From Amycolatopsis sp. 195334CR (GTDB lineage: Bacteria; Actinomycetota; Actinomycetes; Mycobacteriales; Pseudonocardiaceae), in assembly GCF_017309385.1 (NCBI RefSeq), contig NZ_JAFJMJ010000001.1, positions 4,526,001-4,590,000 on the forward strand: 64,000 nt of DNA, read 5' to 3'. Positions 63,100 through 64,000 of the stretch are shown here, piece after piece; within the stretch, counting starts at the first letter, position 1; every line of letters starts with the position of its first letter. A model generated the notes under the pieces. The model saw only the letters and a list, made by a program, of their open reading frames with translations. It had not been told where the DNA came from and searched no databases. A program made the position numbers and the translations under genes.

Positions 63100-64000
63100 G
63101 TGCGCGAGGGGGAGCTGGTCGCGGGCCGGTACCGGTTGCCGGAGCGGGTCGGGGCCGACCAGGAGTTCGCGACCGGTCTGCGGCACCCGAACGTGGTCGC
63201 CCAGTACGAGTCGGTCACCGAGCACGGGGACCGCTGGCTGGTGATGGAGTACGTGCCGTCGCGCAACCTCGCCGAGGTGCTGCGGGAGGACGGCCCGCTC
63301 CCGCCACGCGACGCCGCGCGCATCGGCGCCCACCTCACCGACGCGCTGGACGCCGTGCACCGCGCCGGCGTGGTCCACCGCGATGTCACGCCGGGCAACA
63401 CCCTCATCGCGGACGACGGCACGGTGAAGCTGACCGACTTCGGCATCTCCCGTCCACTGTGGAACGAAGTCACCATGACCCAGGGTTCGCTGGTCCCCGG
63501 TACCCGGGTTATCTCGCGCCGGAGGTCGCCAACGGTGCCGACCCGACGCGGGCTTCGGACCTGTTTTCCTTGGGGGTGTTGCTTTTCCGCGCGGTGGAAG
63601 GGCGTTCGGCGTTCGGTGACGCCGAACACCCGCTGGTCCTCCTCCGCCGCTCGGCGGCCGGGGAGGTGGGACGGCCGGAACACGCCGGTGCGCTCACGCC
63701 GGTGCTGACCGCGCTGCTGGCCGTCGACCCCTCCGCCCGGCCCGACGCCTCGCGGGCCAAGGCGCTGCTGGAACTGGTGTCGTCGGGCGCGGACGAGAAA
63801 ACGATCCGCGCCGCAGTCGGCCGTCGCCGTCCGTTCCGGACTGCGGTCGGCCGCCGCCGCTCGATGCGCTCCGCGGTCGGCCGCGGCGCTGCAGTCGGTC
63901 GCCTTCGGGCTGGAGTTGGCCACCGCGACCCGCTCGGGTCTGCGGTTGGCCACCGCGATCAGCTCGAATCCGCGGTTGGCTTCCGCGGTCGGCTCGGGGC
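63100..64000 (+). pseudogene. Degenerate Ser/Thr protein kinase, frameshifted (3'-partial)
   Basis: Kinase-like sequence starts GTG 63100 with RYRLPERVG, but jumps directly to GLRHPNVV: the glycine loop and catalytic Lys of the N-lobe are missing (about 35-40 residues short). VMEYVPSRNLAEVL, VVHRDVTPGN (the usual Lys is Thr) and LTDFGIS follow. At about 63503-63507 a one-base loss in the C/G run (TACCCGGG) breaks the frame: frame 1 ends at 63708. Frame 3 restores GYLAPEVANGADPTRASDLFSLGVLLF and continues to the window edge. The restored C-terminus ends in AVGR-type repeats. It reads as a decayed PknB-type gene, or a sequencing error on an already unusual kinase. No membrane span seen before the edge. 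Confidence 0.7.
63813..64000 (+). repeat. Degenerate 30-base tandem repeat (AVG-x7 unit)
   Basis: Units beginning GC(A/G)GT(C/T)GG recur at 63813, 63843, 63873, 63891, and later near 63942 and 63972, mostly 30 bases apart with shorter (18-base) and longer copies. In frame 3 they read AVGRRRPFRT, AVGRRRSMRS, AVGRGA, AVGRLR, (G)VGHRDPLGS, AVGHRDQLES, AVGFRGRLG. The repeat reaches the end of the window. Confidence 0.7.

Noticed and set aside
63813..64000. CRISPR-like array
   Set aside because: Units are contiguous, degenerate and in frame with the kinase-like gene; there are no unique spacers of constant length.

Overview
The window looks like chromosomal DNA of a high-GC actinobacterium, most likely a Pseudonocardiaceae member such as Amycolatopsis. 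The reasons are the very high G+C, frequent GTG starts, ATGA/GTGA stop-start overlaps, twin-arginine and Sec-exported enzymes, and a backbone of genes in the order usual for actinomycetes: valS, folC, DUF4233, ndk, rne, rplU, rpmA, obgE, proB, nadD. The genus is inferred from gene content only. No tRNA, rRNA, transposase, prophage gene or CRISPR array was seen.

Layout. 1-8.7 kb: end of an anti-sigma-type regulator, a Tat-exported esterase, fdhD, an oxalate/formate-type MFS transporter with its 37-residue small partner, a secreted M14 peptidase, an SDR, a GNAT acetyltransferase and a GPP34 (GOLPH3-like) protein. 8.9-14.8 kb: a YdeP-type molybdopterin oxidoreductase divergent from valS, then small ABM-like and VOC proteins. 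14.8-16.5 kb: two tandem secreted SGNH hydrolases. 16.8-28.0 kb: a sugar gene cluster (Gfo/Idh/MocA oxidoreductase, ABC ATPase, two permeases, lipoprotein, TIM-barrel epimerase, then a 1294-residue ThuA-GSDH-PKD-CBM6-FIMAH exoprotein and a small membrane-anchored partner). 28.2-31.9 kb: a membrane protein, a methyltransferase, folC, DUF4233 and a DHFR-like protein. 31.9-38.4 kb: a penicillin-acylase-type Ntn hydrolase, PhoD, ndk, and an MFS transporter divergent from a GntR/FCD regulator. 38.5-45 kb: a fused phosphodiester glycosidase/metallophosphoesterase, a GNAT protein and a three-gene ABC-2 exporter. 45.2-53.8 kb: a subtilase, then rne-rplU-rpmA-obgE-proB. 53.8-64 kb: a small unknown gene, a histidine kinase/response regulator pair divergent from a MacB-like ABC pair, an MHS-type transporter, a RecQ-phosphoribosyltransferase fusion, nadD, and a decayed serine/threonine kinase running off the end.

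How the genes work together. fdhD, the OFA transporter and the FdhF-like enzyme form a loose formate/oxalate theme. The 16.8-28.0 kb cluster reads as extracellular oxidation and capture of a sugar, uptake by the ABC importer, and intracellular oxidoreductase plus epimerase steps; the substrate is unknown. PhoD and the phosphodiester glycosidase/phosphoesterase fusion suggest extracellular phosphate scavenging.

Notable structure. Several convergent gene ends carry long, perfect hairpins (8770-8828, 36324-36360, 45098-45156). The final gene combines a missing kinase N-lobe, a changed HRD-loop lysine, a one-base frameshift and a 10-residue tandem repeat tail. The best candidates for little-described biology are the ThuA-GSDH sugar cluster and the RecQ-PRTase fusion.
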